A stretch of 64,000 nt of DNA from G963674835 sp963674835 (GTDB lineage: Bacteria > Planctomycetota > Planctomycetia > Pirellulales > Thermoguttaceae). The stretch's first letter is position 1. The number at the start of each line of letters is the position of its first letter. The stretch lies in the NCBI GenBank assembly GCA_963674835.2, contig CAXXKC010000003.1, forward strand, positions 992,001 to 1,056,000. The letters run 5' to 3'. Of this stretch, positions 35,910 through 48,114 are shown one piece after another. The translations under genes were made by a program, and so were the position numbers. Under the pieces are notes generated by a model that was given only the letters and a program-made list of their open reading frames with translations, was not told where the DNA came from and searched no databases.

Positions 35910-38789
<2,880 letters not shown>

Positions 38790-38808
38790 CTCTTGAATTC
38801 GCCTACCC

Positions 38809-40215
38809 TTAGCAGCCCGTTGAAAAGCTCACAGTTCGGTCGCAGATCGAGTTAGTAACACGGCGTTCGACCATCTGGCGGTGAATCGGGTGGGGACACC
38901 ACGCCAGCGCGCCCGAGGCCGCAAAGCGTTTTCGGAGGTCAATCAAGGCAAGATGCACAGCGCACAAAAGACCGCAAAGCCCTTGAAGGCACCGCGGCTT
39001 GCCCATGCCGAACAGCTTGCGCACCAACAGGCCCAGGTTCCGCGCCGCCACCTGGATCAGGTACCGTTTGCTTACGTTCACCAGGCCTCGCAGCCAGGTT
39101 CGCCTCGCTCCGCCGGTGTCGCACACGTGCGCGAAGCTCCGTTCCACACGCTCACTCCGCAGTCGGCCCAAACGTCGGCCTCGCTTGCCTCGGGTGCGCT
39201 TTCGATTCGCATAGGCCGCCCGGCGATACTCGGCCGGCTGGGCCGTCCAGCAGCGATGGCTCTTGAATTTCGGCTCCGGAATGTATGCGCGAATGTGATG
39301 ATCCCGCCCCAGCGCCACCAAGTTCTCGGTCGAGTAGTAGCCTTTGTCGGTAACCGCGTTGTGGATGTCTCTCTTCCCGTCGGCTTCGTCCAGATGATCT
39401 TGAGCCTCAAGCACGCTGGGAATCAACGTCTGCGAATCTCCCTGATCGGCCGTGTAGACCGTCGCAGCCAACACGAATTCGCTCTCCAGATCCACCACGT
39501 GTTCGGCTTTGTAGGCCAAGTGCGTGCGACCGTCCTTCATCTTGGCGATGCGGCTATCGGGATCTGCGGGCGATTGCCACTGGTCGTTGGAGACCTTCTT
39601 GTCTCCTTTCTTGTTGCGATCTTTGTCGAAACGCCGCAAGTCCTCGTCGGTCGGGTTCTCGATGCCCGCTTCCTCGGCCAATCGCCGCAAGTATTGCTTC
39701 CAGTCCTCGCCGGTGTCTCTGCGGACGATCGACTTCATCGCCGCGTTGGCTTCCAGCGTCGTGGAGTCCACCGCCACGGACTTGCCCCGCAGGAGGTTCT
39801 TCCGCGAGGCGATCTCCAGGATATACACAAATACCTGCTCGTGGACCGACTCGGGCAGTCGTTGCCGAATGCGCGTGAGGCTGGAATGGTCCGGCACGGC
39901 TTCCGTGGGCTCCAAGCCCAGGAACTCCCGCAGCGAAAGGCTGTCAGAACAGCGCCAGGCGATGCCTCGCTGCGAGTCGATCCCTTCAAAATATCCGACG
40001 AACAGCATGCGGAAGTAGCGGCCCGGCGGGATCGACCGGCGACCGCCTTCGGCGTAGTAGGGTTCGCAGAGATCCTCGACGAACTCGTCGAAGTCCGCCT
40101 TGCGGAGAAGTTGTTGCAACCGCTGATAGAACGGATGGCCCGCCGATCGCGGCACGTCCCGCCAGGCGACCCAGAATTCCTCCTGCCGCTGTTCCGGCCC
40201 ACGACCCAAAGCCAT
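38809..40215 (-). CDS. DDE transposase, IS5/IS1182-like
   Basis: A 468-residue transposase of the IS5/IS1182-like DDE type. The N-terminal domain has YFRMLFVGYFEGIDSQRGIAW; LRGKSVAVDSTTLEANAA contains the first catalytic Asp, and TDKGYYSTENL the second, with ERVERSFAHV the Glu region. I chose 40215 (MALGRGPEQRQEEFW) because AAGGG lies 8 nt upstream. The C-terminus runs through the inverted repeat and the stop TAA comes from the target duplication. The frame is intact. Codon use is similar to the neighbours. Confidence 0.92.
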   Translation of the reverse strand: MALGRGPEQRQEEFWVAWRDVPRSAGHPFYQRLQQLLRKADFDEFVEDLCEPYYAEGGRRSIPPGRYFRMLFVGYFEGIDSQRGIAWRCSDSLSLREFLGLEPTEAVPDHSSLTRIRQRLPESVHEQVFVYILEIASRKNLLRGKSVAVDSTTLEANAAMKSIVRRDTGEDWKQYLRRLAEEAGIENPTDEDLRRFDKDRNKKGDKKVSNDQWQSPADPDSRIAKMKDGRTHLAYKAEHVVDLESEFVLAATVYTADQGDSQTLIPSVLEAQDHLDEADGKRDIHNAVTDKGYYSTENLVALGRDHHIRAYIPEPKFKSHRCWTAQPAEYRRAAYANRKRTRGKRGRRLGRLRSERVERSFAHVCDTGGARRTWLRGLVNVSKRYLIQVAARNLGLLVRKLFGMGKPRCLQGLCGLLCAVHLALIDLRKRFAASGALAWCPHPIHRQMVERRVTNSICDRTVSFSTGC

Positions 40216-40303
40216 GTTCGATTCCCTTTTGCGCGACCCAAGGTGTTCCACACCCCCAGAACCGCCGCATGATACCGATTAACCCGAGATTTTCAACAGG
40301 CTG
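38813..40303. mobile_element. Complete insertion sequence with terminal inverted repeats
   Basis: A 1,491-bp element bounded by CAGCCCGTTGAAAA on the left and the matching inverted TTTTCAACAGGCTG on the right. TTAG flanks both ends (38809-38812 and 40304-40307), fitting the YTAR target duplication of IS5-type elements. One gene fills nearly all of it. It sits 20 bp upstream of the hybrid kinase's start. Confidence 0.88.
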
Positions 40304-40307
40304 TTAG

Positions 40308-40807
40308 GCCTATGGTCTCCCGCAACTATATCACTCTACGTCATTCCCCCAGGGCAGGACCCGCCGCAGCTGAACAGACCTTAAGAACGCCCGTACCCGC
40401 TTCCCACCCGCACAAGCACGACCCACACCAACACCAAAACTCCTCTCGCCCGCGTGCGGGAGAGCGGCTGGGGGTGAGGGCACCCGGCATTCCCAAAGCC
40501 CCCTCCACATCCACCCAATCAAGCCCCCTCGCAATCCACACGACCCTCACGTCTCCGTGATCCGCACTCAACAGGTCGACATTCGCCCCGCCGTAGGCTA
40601 ATCTGACACCTATTGGGTCCTGCATTGGAACTGGAACGAGGCCGACCATCGGGAGGCCGAAAGATCAGGATTGGGTCGGACCCCTTGTTCCGTTTTCAAT
40701 ACAGGCATCAATAATCGCACGAACCTGAACTCACACCCCCACTCCAATCTCCCAACGCGCCTTCCACAACACTCTCACCGCCGTCACACCCCTGGAAAGC
40801 CCCCCTC
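40308..40807. other. Gap between the insertion sequence and the sialidase gene
   Basis: About 500 bases with no supported gene. It holds one CTCGCCCGC palindrome and otherwise cytosine-rich sequence. I see no promoter of quality. Confidence 0.45.
40442..40481. repeat. CTCGCCCGC palindrome, copy
   Basis: CCTCTCGCCCGCGTGCGGGA with AGAG pairing CTCT, ending GGTGAGGGC. A palindromic stem about 9 bp long. Confidence 0.65.
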
Positions 40808-41959
40808 ATGACCACACGAAGCCTGCCCCATCAGCTTCTTGCCATCGTCCTCTGCTCGTTCGTCGCGGCCACCGCGGTTGCCGCCGAGCAGCCCGTCGAT
40901 TCCCCCGCCCGCATCCCGCCCAAGGTCAACTTCGCACCCGGCCCGGAGTACGCCGACCAGGTCCGCATGTTCCAGGGAATCCCCGGAGTCGAACGCGCAC
41001 CCAATGGCCGCCTCTGGGCCACGTGGTACGGCGGCGGAGTCACCGAAGACCGCCATAACTACATCCTGCTGACCACCAGCGCCGACGACGGCCACACGTG
41101 GTCTGCCATCAAGCTGGTAATCGACCCCGATCGCGATGGCCCCGTCCGTGCCTTCGATCCCTGCCTCTGGCACGATCCCCAAGGTCGCCTCTGGCTCTTC
41201 TGGGCACAGCGCGCCCGTGGTTCCGCCGAGTTGATGGGCATGAACACCAGCGACCCCGGCAGCGAAAACCCAACCTGGACCGAGCCGCGCTGGATCGCCA
41301 CCGGCGTCATGATGAACAAGCCCACGGTCCTGACCGACGGCGCCTGGCTCCTCCCCCTGGCCATTTGGCACGACAACCACAGCTCCCGCGTCGTCCGTTC
41401 CACAGACCACGGCGCCACCTGGGCGGTCCTCGGCGCCGCCGGTGTTCCCAAGGCCTCCGAACGCAACTGCGACGAGCACATGATCGTCCAGCGCAAGGAC
41501 GGCAGTCTCTGGATGCTCGTGCGTACCATGTACGGCATCGGCGAGAGTACATCTTCCGACGGCGGAAAGACCTGGACCGACGTCACCCGTTCATCGATCA
41601 CCCATCCCACCACCCGCTTCTTCATTCGCCGCCTGCGCTCCGGTCGTCTCCTCCTGGTCAAGCACAGCCCACCCAACAAGGCCCGCGTCCGTTCCCACCT
41701 CACCGCCTATCTCTCCGACGACGACGGCAAAACCTTCCACGGTGGACTCCTGCTCGACGAGCGTTTGCACGTGTCCTATCCCGATGCGGTCGAAAGCCCT
41801 GAAGGCGTGATCTACCTCATCTACGACTTCGCCCGCCAAGCCGAAAAGCAGATCTTCATGGCCGTTTTCACCGAGGCCGACGTCGCCGCCGGCAAGATCG
41901 TCTCCGACCAGGGACGGCTCCGCGTCGTCGTCAATCAGGCCACCGGCAAGAAGCCATGA
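40808..41959 (+). CDS. Exported sialidase-like protein with Asp-box repeats
   Basis: A 383-residue protein with a signal peptide (LLAIVLCSFVAATAVAA) and at least four Asp boxes: TSADDGHTW, RSTDHGATW, SSDGGKTW and LSDDDGKTF. These beta-propeller repeats are typical of sialidases and related glycosidases. An arginine-led triad is not certain from sequence, so it may act on another sugar or be non-catalytic. Export would place it in the periplasm or outside. The HAD gene follows 98 bp later. Confidence 0.85.
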   Translation: MTTRSLPHQLLAIVLCSFVAATAVAAEQPVDSPARIPPKVNFAPGPEYADQVRMFQGIPGVERAPNGRLWATWYGGGVTEDRHNYILLTTSADDGHTWSAIKLVIDPDRDGPVRAFDPCLWHDPQGRLWLFWAQRARGSAELMGMNTSDPGSENPTWTEPRWIATGVMMNKPTVLTDGAWLLPLAIWHDNHSSRVVRSTDHGATWAVLGAAGVPKASERNCDEHMIVQRKDGSLWMLVRTMYGIGESTSSDGGKTWTDVTRSSITHPTTRFFIRRLRSGRLLLVKHSPPNKARVRSHLTAYLSDDDGKTFHGGLLLDERLHVSYPDAVESPEGVIYLIYDFARQAEKQIFMAVFTEADVAAGKIVSDQGRLRVVVNQATGKKP

Positions 41960-42057
41960 CCAGCGACCGTCCCGCGTCGCCTGCCATCGAAAACACGACG
42001 ACACCGTCTGCCCCAACAACCTAACCCCGCCTCCTCCAACCCCAGCCACTGCCGCCT

Positions 42058-42720
42058 ATGCCTATCACTGCCGTCGTCTTCGACATGGACGGTCTGATGT
42101 TCAACACCGAAGACGTCTATTATCTGGTCGGCTGCGAACTCCTCCGCCGCCGTGGCCACAAGTTCACCGACGAGCTGAGCGACGCCATGATGGGCCTTCC
42201 CCCGCAGCCCGCCTTCGAGCTGCTCATCGGCCGGCTCGGTCTCTCCGACACCTGGCAACAGTTGTCCGCCGAATGCGAGAGCCTGTTCCTCGAAATGGTC
42301 GGCGCACACCTCGCCCCCATGCCTGGCTTGCTCGACCTGCTCGACGCCCTCGAAGCGGCCGCCATTCCCAAGGCGATCTGCACCAGCAGCACCCGCAAGG
42401 TGCTCACCAGCGTGCTGGCCCTCGTCAACATGGAGCCCCGCTTCCAGTTCACCCTCACCGCCGACGAGATCGTCCACGGCAAACCCAACCCCGAGATCTA
42501 CCAGAAGGCCGCCGCCCGCTTCGCAGTCCCGCCCGCCCAAATGCTCGTCCTCGAGGACAGCCAGACCGGATGTCGCGCCGCGGCCGCGGCCGGCGCCTTC
42601 GTCGTCGCCGTCCCTGGCGAGCACAGCCGCAACCACGATTTCAGCGTCGCCTCCCTCGTCGTCGACTCCCTCGCCGACCCCCGCCTCTACCAAGCCCTCG
42701 CCCTCCCCAAGACCTCCTAA
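42058..42720 (+). CDS. HAD-family phosphatase/phosphoglucomutase-like
   Basis: A 220-residue HAD hydrolase of the beta-phosphoglucomutase/phosphatase group. Motif I is VVFDMDGLMFNTE with the nucleophile Asp, motif II ICTSSTRKVL, motif III GKPNPEIY, and motif IV VLEDSQTGCRAA. The cap sits between motifs I and II. Substrate not predictable, likely a small phosphate ester. It lies after the sialidase-like gene and is convergent with the RmlD-like gene. Confidence 0.92.
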   Translation: MPITAVVFDMDGLMFNTEDVYYLVGCELLRRRGHKFTDELSDAMMGLPPQPAFELLIGRLGLSDTWQQLSAECESLFLEMVGAHLAPMPGLLDLLDALEAAAIPKAICTSSTRKVLTSVLALVNMEPRFQFTLTADEIVHGKPNPEIYQKAAARFAVPPAQMLVLEDSQTGCRAAAAAGAFVVAVPGEHSRNHDFSVASLVVDSLADPRLYQALALPKTS

Positions 42721-42730
42721 CCGCCCATAC

Positions 42731-43696
42731 TCACGCCGCGTCGCCCATACGGCTCACCGCCCGCAACCGCTCCCGCGTCCCGTTCTGCGACTGCCGAGCG
42801 AACCGCTCCAACCCCTCGCCCAACAGCGGCATCGGCCACTCCAACGCCCGGCACGCCGCCCGCGTATCAAGCGACGTCTCACACAACCGCCCTCTGCAAC
42901 GCTCCGTCGTTTCCTCCGCATCGAGCTCGACCGCCTGCGCATGGTTCGGCAGCCCAAACGCAAAGGCCAACTCGCCCGCAAAGCGATACGCGCTCGTCCG
43001 CTCCGCGCCGGCCACGTGATACAGCCCCCGCAGCCCACGCCGATAGGCCTGCCACAGCAGGTCCGCTAGGTCCGACGCCAGAATCGGCGTCGCGTGCCAA
43101 TCGCACTCGAACGCCCGCGGCAAGCCGTCGCTCAACGCCTGCCATGCCCGCTCCGCGAACCCCGGTTCCATCCCCGTAGGACTCCATCCATACGCATGGG
43201 TGCGCACGACCAATGCCGCCGTCGCCTCCAGCGCCTGCTCCACCTCGCGAGCCGCCCTCGCAAACGCCCCATCGTTACCCGCCGGAGAGCTCTCGCTGTG
43301 AAACATCCGCGGCCCCGCAAACACGGCGTCCGTGCTCACAACGGTCAGCCGCGTAATCCCGTCGGCCGCAAGCCGCGCCAGTTCCACACAAATCCGCGCC
43401 TCCTCGGCTCCATCCGGCGCAGTCTCAGGCAGATCCCAACTCCCGCAAGCGATGCCGCCGCAATGCAAGATCCACTGCGGTCCGATCCGCCGAACGTGCC
43501 TTTTCCAAGCCCGCACGTTCCCCGGCTCCCAGCGCGTCGTCTCGCACCCATCCAACAGAATCGGTCGGCCCCGACAGAATCCGACCACACGCGCCCGCTC
43601 CGCCAAGCGCACCGCCAGGTTGGCTCCCAACATCGTCTCGGCGCCGGTTACCAGCACCGTCGGCCGCATCCTACCCGGCCCAAACGTGTCATCCAT
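42731..43696 (-). CDS. Short-chain dehydrogenase-like sugar nucleotide reductase (RmlD type)
   Basis: A 321-residue extended SDR protein. The glycine motif is VLVTGAETMLGANLA, less canonical than GxxGxxG. The order of segments, IDAVFAG-like VVSTDAVFAGPRM and VVRTHAYGWSP, resembles the RmlD (dTDP-4-dehydrorhamnose reductase) family. In the usual YxxxK position I see no clear Tyr-Lys pair, so the catalytic site may have changed. It starts at 43696 with GGAGG upstream. No other rhamnose gene is near. Confidence 0.78.
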   Translation of the reverse strand: MDDTFGPGRMRPTVLVTGAETMLGANLAVRLAERARVVGFCRGRPILLDGCETTRWEPGNVRAWKRHVRRIGPQWILHCGGIACGSWDLPETAPDGAEEARICVELARLAADGITRLTVVSTDAVFAGPRMFHSESSPAGNDGAFARAAREVEQALEATAALVVRTHAYGWSPTGMEPGFAERAWQALSDGLPRAFECDWHATPILASDLADLLWQAYRRGLRGLYHVAGAERTSAYRFAGELAFAFGLPNHAQAVELDAEETTERCRGRLCETSLDTRAACRALEWPMPLLGEGLERFARQSQNGTRERLRAVSRMGDAA

Positions 43697-43820
43697 GACC
43701 CAAGGCCCTCCGCCCCAGCGGCTCTCGCAATCCTCTCACCCGACGGCTGTCCTTTTCCCCAAACTCCCCCAGCCGCCGTGATTGTATCGCCCCCCTCTTT
43801 CCCATCCAAGGCGAATTCAA

Positions 43821-45143
43821 CTACGCTCCCGACACCACCACGTCCCGAAAAACCAGGCTTGGCATCCGCCACGAGCCATACTCCCACGCATCGTTCGCCG
43901 CTTCCATCAGTTTCGGCCAGAACGAAAGATGGTTATCCGCGATGTTCATCTCCGCAACCGCCCCCGCCGGCCTCCCGCCGTCGAACATCTGGCCGCTGAT
44001 GCCCACCGAAAAGTCGCCCGTCGTCGAATTCGAATTTCCCCCCAGGAAACCCGTGATCACGATTCCCCGGCCCAGGTCCTTCATAATCTCCTCCATCGAC
44101 CGGCGCCCCGCCGGGATCAACAGGTTGCTGGTGCCCCCGGTCGTCGGTTCCCAGCCCAACTTCCGGCTGTAGTACCAGTCCACAAAAAAGCCCTTCAGCA
44201 TGCCCGACTCCACGATCGTCCGCCGCCGCGAGGCAAAACCGTCGCCGTCGTACGGCCGGCTGCCCAATCCGGCAATCAACACCGGATCGTCGATCAGCGT
44301 CAGCGCCTCGCTCCCAAGGCGCTCCCCCTTCTTCTCGGCCAGGAACGATCGCTTCTGCTCGATCGCCGATCCCGACAGCGCCGCGATCAACCCGTACAGC
44401 AGCCGGCCCGCGACCCGATTCTCCACAATCACAGGCAGCGTCTCCGTCGGCGCCTTCCTCGCCCCCAACAGCTCCAACGTCCGCTGCGCCGCCCTCCGGC
44501 CGATCTCCGCGCCTTCCGGCATCGCCTCCCGATTCCGAACCGATGCATAGTAGTACCCCGCCGGCCGGCGATCCCCGCGGTCGCGCGCCGTCATTTCCGC
44601 AAACGTGTTATAGCTCGTCGCCGCCGTCAAACCTTCCAGCCCGTTGCTGCTCATCACGGCCGATTCCGACATCGCATCGCTCACGCTTGCCGTCACCGAC
44701 ACGACCTTGTCGCCACCCTCCTCCAGGCAAGCCTCCTCGATCGCGCGAGCCAGCCCATGCCGCGACTCCTGCGTCCACTCCGCATACGTCGGGTCATTGA
44801 TCTTCAAGTCCTCCGACGTCCGGCCTTCGTACAACTTCGGGTCCGGCAGCGTCCGATACGGATCCTTCGCCAGCAAACGCGTCGTGGCGACCGCCTCCCG
44901 AACAAACTGGCCCAACGCCTCCCGGCGCAAGTCGGCCGTCCCCTGCGACGAGTACCTCCCGTCGGCATACACCTGCAGCGACAGCGACTTCCCGGTCGCC
45001 TCTTTGACCGTTTCCGGCTTCCGCTGACGATACGTCAGTTCCACCGTCCGCGATCGGCTGACTGCCACCTTGCAGTCATCCGCCCCGGCTTGCTTCGCCT
45101 GCTGGATCGTCCATGCACACAGGTCGAGCATCTCGTGCGTCAT
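43821..45143 (-). CDS. pmbA: PmbA/TldE-family metalloprotease partner
   Basis: A 440-residue protein of the TldD/PmbA family, the non-catalytic-looking partner that in E. coli matures the microcin B17 peptide. The family's C-terminal segments TTGGTSNLLIPAG and GFLGGNSNSTTGDFSVGISG are clear. No HExxxH zinc motif is present, as expected. I placed the start at 45143 (MTHEMLDLCAWTIQQ), with AAGGA 8 nt upstream; it is 2 nt after the tldD stop. The open frame extends well upstream but is a shadow of tldD. Confidence 0.92.
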   Translation of the reverse strand: MTHEMLDLCAWTIQQAKQAGADDCKVAVSRSRTVELTYRQRKPETVKEATGKSLSLQVYADGRYSSQGTADLRREALGQFVREAVATTRLLAKDPYRTLPDPKLYEGRTSEDLKINDPTYAEWTQESRHGLARAIEEACLEEGGDKVVSVTASVSDAMSESAVMSSNGLEGLTAATSYNTFAEMTARDRGDRRPAGYYYASVRNREAMPEGAEIGRRAAQRTLELLGARKAPTETLPVIVENRVAGRLLYGLIAALSGSAIEQKRSFLAEKKGERLGSEALTLIDDPVLIAGLGSRPYDGDGFASRRRTIVESGMLKGFFVDWYYSRKLGWEPTTGGTSNLLIPAGRRSMEEIMKDLGRGIVITGFLGGNSNSTTGDFSVGISGQMFDGGRPAGAVAEMNIADNHLSFWPKLMEAANDAWEYGSWRMPSLVFRDVVVSGA

Positions 45144-45145
45144 CT

Positions 45146-46687
45146 TCACGTTCCTTGTCGCTTCGTCCCACCCACGGTCATCGACTGCACCAACACGGTC
45201 GGCAGCCCGAACGACACAGGCATGCGCTGCCCGTCCTTCCCGCAGTTCCCCATGCTGCACTGGGCCATCTTCAAGTCGTTGGCCACCATGCCCACTCCCC
45301 GCAGCATCTTGGGACCGTTGCCCATGATGTTCATGTCCTTGATCGGGGCCGTCAGCTTGCCCCCTTCGATCATCCGCCCCTGCGACACGTAGAAGGCGAA
45401 ATCGCCCTCCCCGATCATCACCTGCCCGTTCGCCACCGCCTGAACGTAGATCCCCCGCTGCGCACCGCGGATCACGTCCTCCGGCGTCGCCTCTCCCGCA
45501 AGCATGTACGTATTCCGCATCCGCGGCAGCGGATAGTGCCGGAAATCCTGCCGCCGTCCGTTGCCCGTAGGCTCCACGCCGTAATGCCGCGACGAAATCC
45601 GATCGTGCAGATAGCTCGTCAGGATCCCGCCTTCCACCAGTACCGTCCGCTGGCTTGCCGTACCCTCGTCGTCCACGTTGATCGAACCCGTCAGATTCGC
45701 GTTCGTCCCGTCGTCGACGATCGTCACCCACGGCTCGGCGACCTTCTTGCCCAGCATCGTCGAATACGTCGAGATCGCCTTGCGGTTGAAGTCCGCTTCC
45801 ATGCCGTGCCCGATCGCCTCATGCAGCAAGATGCCCGTAACGCCCGGCCCCAGCACCACCGGCATTTCGCCCGCCGGAGCCTCGGTCGCCTCGAATAGCA
45901 CCAGCACGTCGTCGACTACCTTCTCCACCAACTGATCGACGATCTCCGGCGTGAAGAACGAAAACCAGACCCGCCCGCCCCGGTCCCACCGCGCCTGTTC
46001 GCGCCGCCCATCCTTCTCCGCCACGACGTTCGCATACAGCGCACTGCGCGGCAGCAAATCTGCGGCCTTCCGGCCGTCGCTCGTCACCACCAGAATCGCC
46101 TTCTGCTCGTCCCGCAGACCGCAGTTCACCTTGGCCACCAGCTTCGACCGCGCGAAGCACTTGTCGTTCACCGCCTGCACCAGCGGCAGCTTTGCCGACA
46201 CGCTCACCGCCGAGAACGGCACATCGACCGGGTAGTAGTCGCCTTTCTTCACCGCGACCGCCTGCGGCCCGACCTTCCCGGCCCCCGCGTCGGCGATCGT
46301 CGCCGCCGTGCTGGCCGCCTCCAGCATCGATGCCTCGGTCAAGTCCTGCGTATAGCCGTAGCCTACCTGGTCGTCCTTGACCGTGCGGATCCCCACGCCC
46401 AGGTCGATGTTGCCGTACGCTTGGTTCACCTCCCCGTCTTCCAGCACCAGCGTATGGGCAACCTCGTGCTCGAAGTACAGATCGGCGTAGTCGCCCCCCT
46501 TGCTCAACGCCCGCTCAAGTAGCTTCCGGCACACGCCGTCCGTGATGCCGAACCCCGACTCGAAATACTCCGCTTCCTTCCCGTGCGCCATCGTCACCCA
46601 TCCTTCCGGCACGATCCCTCCGCAAGCCATTGCCGCTGCGGCCAGGCCGCCGGCCTTCAGAAACGAACGTCGCGTGGTCCTTCCCAT
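45146..46687 (-). CDS. tldD: TldD-family metalloprotease with a Tat leader
   Basis: A 513-residue TldD protease. The zinc motif HEAIGHGMEADF is intact, and GSINVDDEGTASQ and GNGRRQDFRHYPLPRMRN follow. Unusually, it begins with a twin-arginine signal (TTRRSFLKAGGLAAAAM), whereas E. coli TldD is cytosolic. Together with the adjacent PmbA gene, which has no such signal, it would form a heterodimer split across the membrane unless PmbA is exported with it. Substrate unknown. The Gfo/Idh/MocA gene follows on its upstream side, 28 bp away. Confidence 0.93.
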   Translation of the reverse strand: MGRTTRRSFLKAGGLAAAAMACGGIVPEGWVTMAHGKEAEYFESGFGITDGVCRKLLERALSKGGDYADLYFEHEVAHTLVLEDGEVNQAYGNIDLGVGIRTVKDDQVGYGYTQDLTEASMLEAASTAATIADAGAGKVGPQAVAVKKGDYYPVDVPFSAVSVSAKLPLVQAVNDKCFARSKLVAKVNCGLRDEQKAILVVTSDGRKAADLLPRSALYANVVAEKDGRREQARWDRGGRVWFSFFTPEIVDQLVEKVVDDVLVLFEATEAPAGEMPVVLGPGVTGILLHEAIGHGMEADFNRKAISTYSTMLGKKVAEPWVTIVDDGTNANLTGSINVDDEGTASQRTVLVEGGILTSYLHDRISSRHYGVEPTGNGRRQDFRHYPLPRMRNTYMLAGEATPEDVIRGAQRGIYVQAVANGQVMIGEGDFAFYVSQGRMIEGGKLTAPIKDMNIMGNGPKMLRGVGMVANDLKMAQCSMGNCGKDGQRMPVSFGLPTVLVQSMTVGGTKRQGT

Positions 46688-46715
46688 TCCGCTGCCCTCT
46701 CCAGAGCCTCTGTCG

Positions 46716-47981
46716 TTACGTCTTCAATCCGCTCAGATCCAGCTCGATCGCCTTGTTCTCGCCGATCAGCGATTCCATCGTCAAACGGCCCCGACGCAGG
46801 CCCGCTTCGCGTCCCAGAATGCACGTCAACGCGCCGTCCACTGCCCGCGGCACGGTCGAATTTTCAAATCGCCCCTTCGTCACGTCTTCATAGAACGTCG
46901 CCACGTTCCGTTTCGCACCCGCCTCGTACAGATTCTCCACCTGCGCCGCAAACGGCTCTTTGCCCCGCGGCTGAAACCGCGCCTTGTCCCAGTAGTTCAC
47001 CACCGCGTACACGGTCGGTGCGAAGATCGTGCAACTCAATTCGCCGTGGAAGCCGTTCGGCAGCGCCACCCCCGAGTGCTCGTGAATCAGCCCGTCGGCA
47101 TACTCATACACCACCGAGCACACGTCGTGGCTATCGCCGTGTGGGTTGGCCCGGCAGATCCGCGACGCCCCCATGGCCGCCACCGGCCGCTGCCGCGCGA
47201 CCCAAATCGCCGCGTCGATCGCGTGAATGTCGAACACATTGATGTAGCCCCCGCCGATCGCAACGTCGTTGTCCCACACGTTGCTATGCAACCGGCTCTC
47301 GATGGTCGCCGTCTTCGGCGGATCGTCGTGTCCTCCGCACACCCCCACCGTCGCCAGCTTCGCCAGCGGACCCATCTCACCTTTCCAGATGCGCTCCGCC
47401 ACCTGAAGGTTCACCGGATCGGTCGGCATCTGGTAATCCACCAGGAACACGCGTTGCTTCGCCGACGCCGCCTTGCCCAGCGACCCCACCCGCAGACACC
47501 CCGGCACGTCCACCGCCACAGGCTTCGCCATATACACGTGCAATCCCGCGTCCACCGCCGCCGCGGCATGATGCTGGAAGAAGCACGGCGGCGTCTGCAG
47601 CACGATCGCTTCGATGCCGCTTTCGATCACCTTCTGATATCCCGACAGCCCCGAAAACCGCCGTCCCTTCGCCACCCCCAGCTTATCTCCGCACTGATCC
47701 GCCCGACCCTGGTCATAATCGGCCACGGCGACGATCTCATAACCGCCATGCCCCTGAAAATGCCCCGCGATCCAGCTCCCGCGCCCCCCGCAACCCACCA
47801 GTCCCATCTTGATCTTGCGCTGCACCTTCGAACCCGGATCCGCCCCCTTCTCGGCAGCCAGGCTCGACGCACCGCCCAAAAACGCTCCCGACGCCGCCGC
47901 AGCCAAGGCACCGCCGAGAAACCCCCGCCGCGAACAATGCAACTCGTCTCGACCGTTTCGCTCAAAACGTTGGATGTCCAT
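46716..47981 (-). CDS. Gfo/Idh/MocA oxidoreductase with a Tat leader
   Basis: A 421-residue oxidoreductase. A twin-arginine signal (CSRRGFLGGALAAAASGAF) precedes the Rossmann motif MGLVGCGGRGSWIAG. AKPVAVDVPG is the EKP-type motif, with Ala for Glu, and GGGYINVFDIHAIDAA is in the substrate domain. Tat-exported members are common in planctomycetes and are thought to act on cell surface or polymer sugars. I chose 47981 because AAGGAG lies 5 nt upstream; the frame is open to 48074. Upstream lies a tandem duplication. Confidence 0.93.
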   Translation of the reverse strand: MDIQRFERNGRDELHCSRRGFLGGALAAAASGAFLGGASSLAAEKGADPGSKVQRKIKMGLVGCGGRGSWIAGHFQGHGGYEIVAVADYDQGRADQCGDKLGVAKGRRFSGLSGYQKVIESGIEAIVLQTPPCFFQHHAAAAVDAGLHVYMAKPVAVDVPGCLRVGSLGKAASAKQRVFLVDYQMPTDPVNLQVAERIWKGEMGPLAKLATVGVCGGHDDPPKTATIESRLHSNVWDNDVAIGGGYINVFDIHAIDAAIWVARQRPVAAMGASRICRANPHGDSHDVCSVVYEYADGLIHEHSGVALPNGFHGELSCTIFAPTVYAVVNYWDKARFQPRGKEPFAAQVENLYEAGAKRNVATFYEDVTKGRFENSTVPRAVDGALTCILGREAGLRRGRLTMESLIGENKAIELDLSGLKT

Positions 47982-48084
47982 AGCATCTCCTTCATTCATA
48001 TCGTGGTGCCTCACCGCGTCTCCCGCCATCCACCAATTCCACCAATTATAAAGGCCCCCACCTCCACAAAACATCCCTCACCCA

Positions 48085-48114
48085 CCATGTAGCACAGCCG
48101 CCCCCGGCTGTGCC
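48085..48114. repeat. GTAGCACAGCCGCC hairpin repeat, copy
   Basis: The same hairpin as at 11035, GCACAGCCG with CGGCTGTGC. It begins the duplicated block at 48093. Confidence 0.7.

Noticed and set aside
43821..45731. A longer PmbA starting far upstream of 45143
   Set aside because: The upstream part lies inside tldD in another frame; the AAGGA site and homology support the start at 45143.
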